From IMG/VR virus record IMGVR_UViG_3300030098_002502, positions 10,250-42,643 of that record: a stretch of 32,394 nt of DNA. One strand, written 5' to 3'. The stretch is from a virus. Made by a program: the position numbers and the translations under genes. Shown piece after piece: positions 32,301 to 32,394 of the stretch (position 1 is its first letter; every line of letters begins with the position of its first letter). Below the pieces are notes generated by a model. It worked only from the letters and a program-made list of their open reading frames with translations, did no database searches and was not told the origin of the DNA.

Positions 32301-32367
32301 ACCTCAAGCTATTAGACAATCTAAAGCTAAACTTAAGGCACTAATTGTTAAATTATATAGCAATTAG
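32242..32367 (+). CDS. Possible 41-aa basic protein
   Basis: An ORF overlapping the last 59 bases of the 113-aa gene and running into the terminator stem. The peptide is very basic: MKVTPNWQHHSKKQQKRTLK, then IRQSKAKLKALIVKLYSN. AAAAAGGAC before the ATG is a passable ribosome-binding site. It fills an otherwise empty stretch. It could also be chance, as its 5' half is constrained by the overlapping gene. Confidence 0.4.
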   Translation: MKVTPNWQHHSKKQQKRTLKPQAIRQSKAKLKALIVKLYSN

Positions 32368-32385
32368 TGTTTATTTTTTATTTTA
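32339..32385 (+). terminator. AT-rich terminator near the window end
   Basis: CACTAATTG (32339-32347) and CAATTAGTG (32361-32369) form a perfect 9-bp stem with a 13-nt loop, followed by TTTATTTTTTATTTT. The strong U-tract supports termination even though the stem has few G-C pairs. Confidence 0.7.
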
Positions 32386-32394
32386 ATTCACAGT
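32386..32394 (+). repeat. ATTCACAGT element, copy 5, cut by the window end
   Basis: The last nine bases match the beginning of copies 1 and 3 exactly. It lies right after a terminator, as copy 3 does, which suggests another small gene starts just beyond the window. Confidence 0.6.

Overview
The window is part of an AT-rich genome of a lytic T7-like cyanophage (Autographiviridae-type podovirus, in the broad P-SSP7/Syn5/P60 group) that infects marine Synechococcus or Prochlorococcus. Three things support this. The window opens in the 3' end of a photosystem II D1 gene (psbA). The virion genes run in T7 order: capsid, tail tube A, tail tube B, internal virion proteins, fibres, terminase. A cyanophage-type transaldolase (talC) closes the late region. 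All confident genes are on the + strand and most are packed with ATGA or TAATG overlaps.

Layout. 1-1868: end of psbA, a tiny basic peptide gene, a 2OG-Fe(II) oxygenase, small genes including a secreted beta-barrel-like protein, and a tRNA-Gly(UCC). 1869-3162: major capsid protein and a strong intrinsic terminator, the counterpart of T7 T-phi. 3173-14409: tail tubular proteins A and B and four internal virion proteins (T7 gp13-16 counterparts). 14412-21976: an adhesin cassette with T7-gp17-type N-termini, collagen-like repeats, a collar domain and a glycine-rich domain. 21951-24022: a second 2OG oxygenase, membrane proteins (one holin-like) and two overlapping secreted-protein genes. 24019-28072: packaging module (small terminase, an unrecognised 559-aa protein with an HNH-like motif, large terminase). 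28073-29080: structured RNA, a small membrane protein, talC and a terminator-like hairpin.

29080-32394 looks like the other end of the linear phage genome joined on, as expected for a concatemer or a circularised assembly of a terminally redundant genome. It has a large GC-rich dyad, then two sigma70-type promoters that share a 14-nt upstream element at identical spacing, then a series of very small early genes, a tRNA-Asp(GUC) and a long nested stem-loop. The phage RNA polymerase and replication genes would lie beyond the window.

The least explained material is in this early region. Most small genes there lack an obvious Shine-Dalgarno sequence but carry TTCAC-containing elements 10-21 nt before the start codon, some as near-identical longer copies. 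Other points are the HNH-like protein inside the packaging module, a secreted-protein gene with no canonical start nested in its neighbour, and tRNA 3'-end-like repeats in the leader of the second early promoter.
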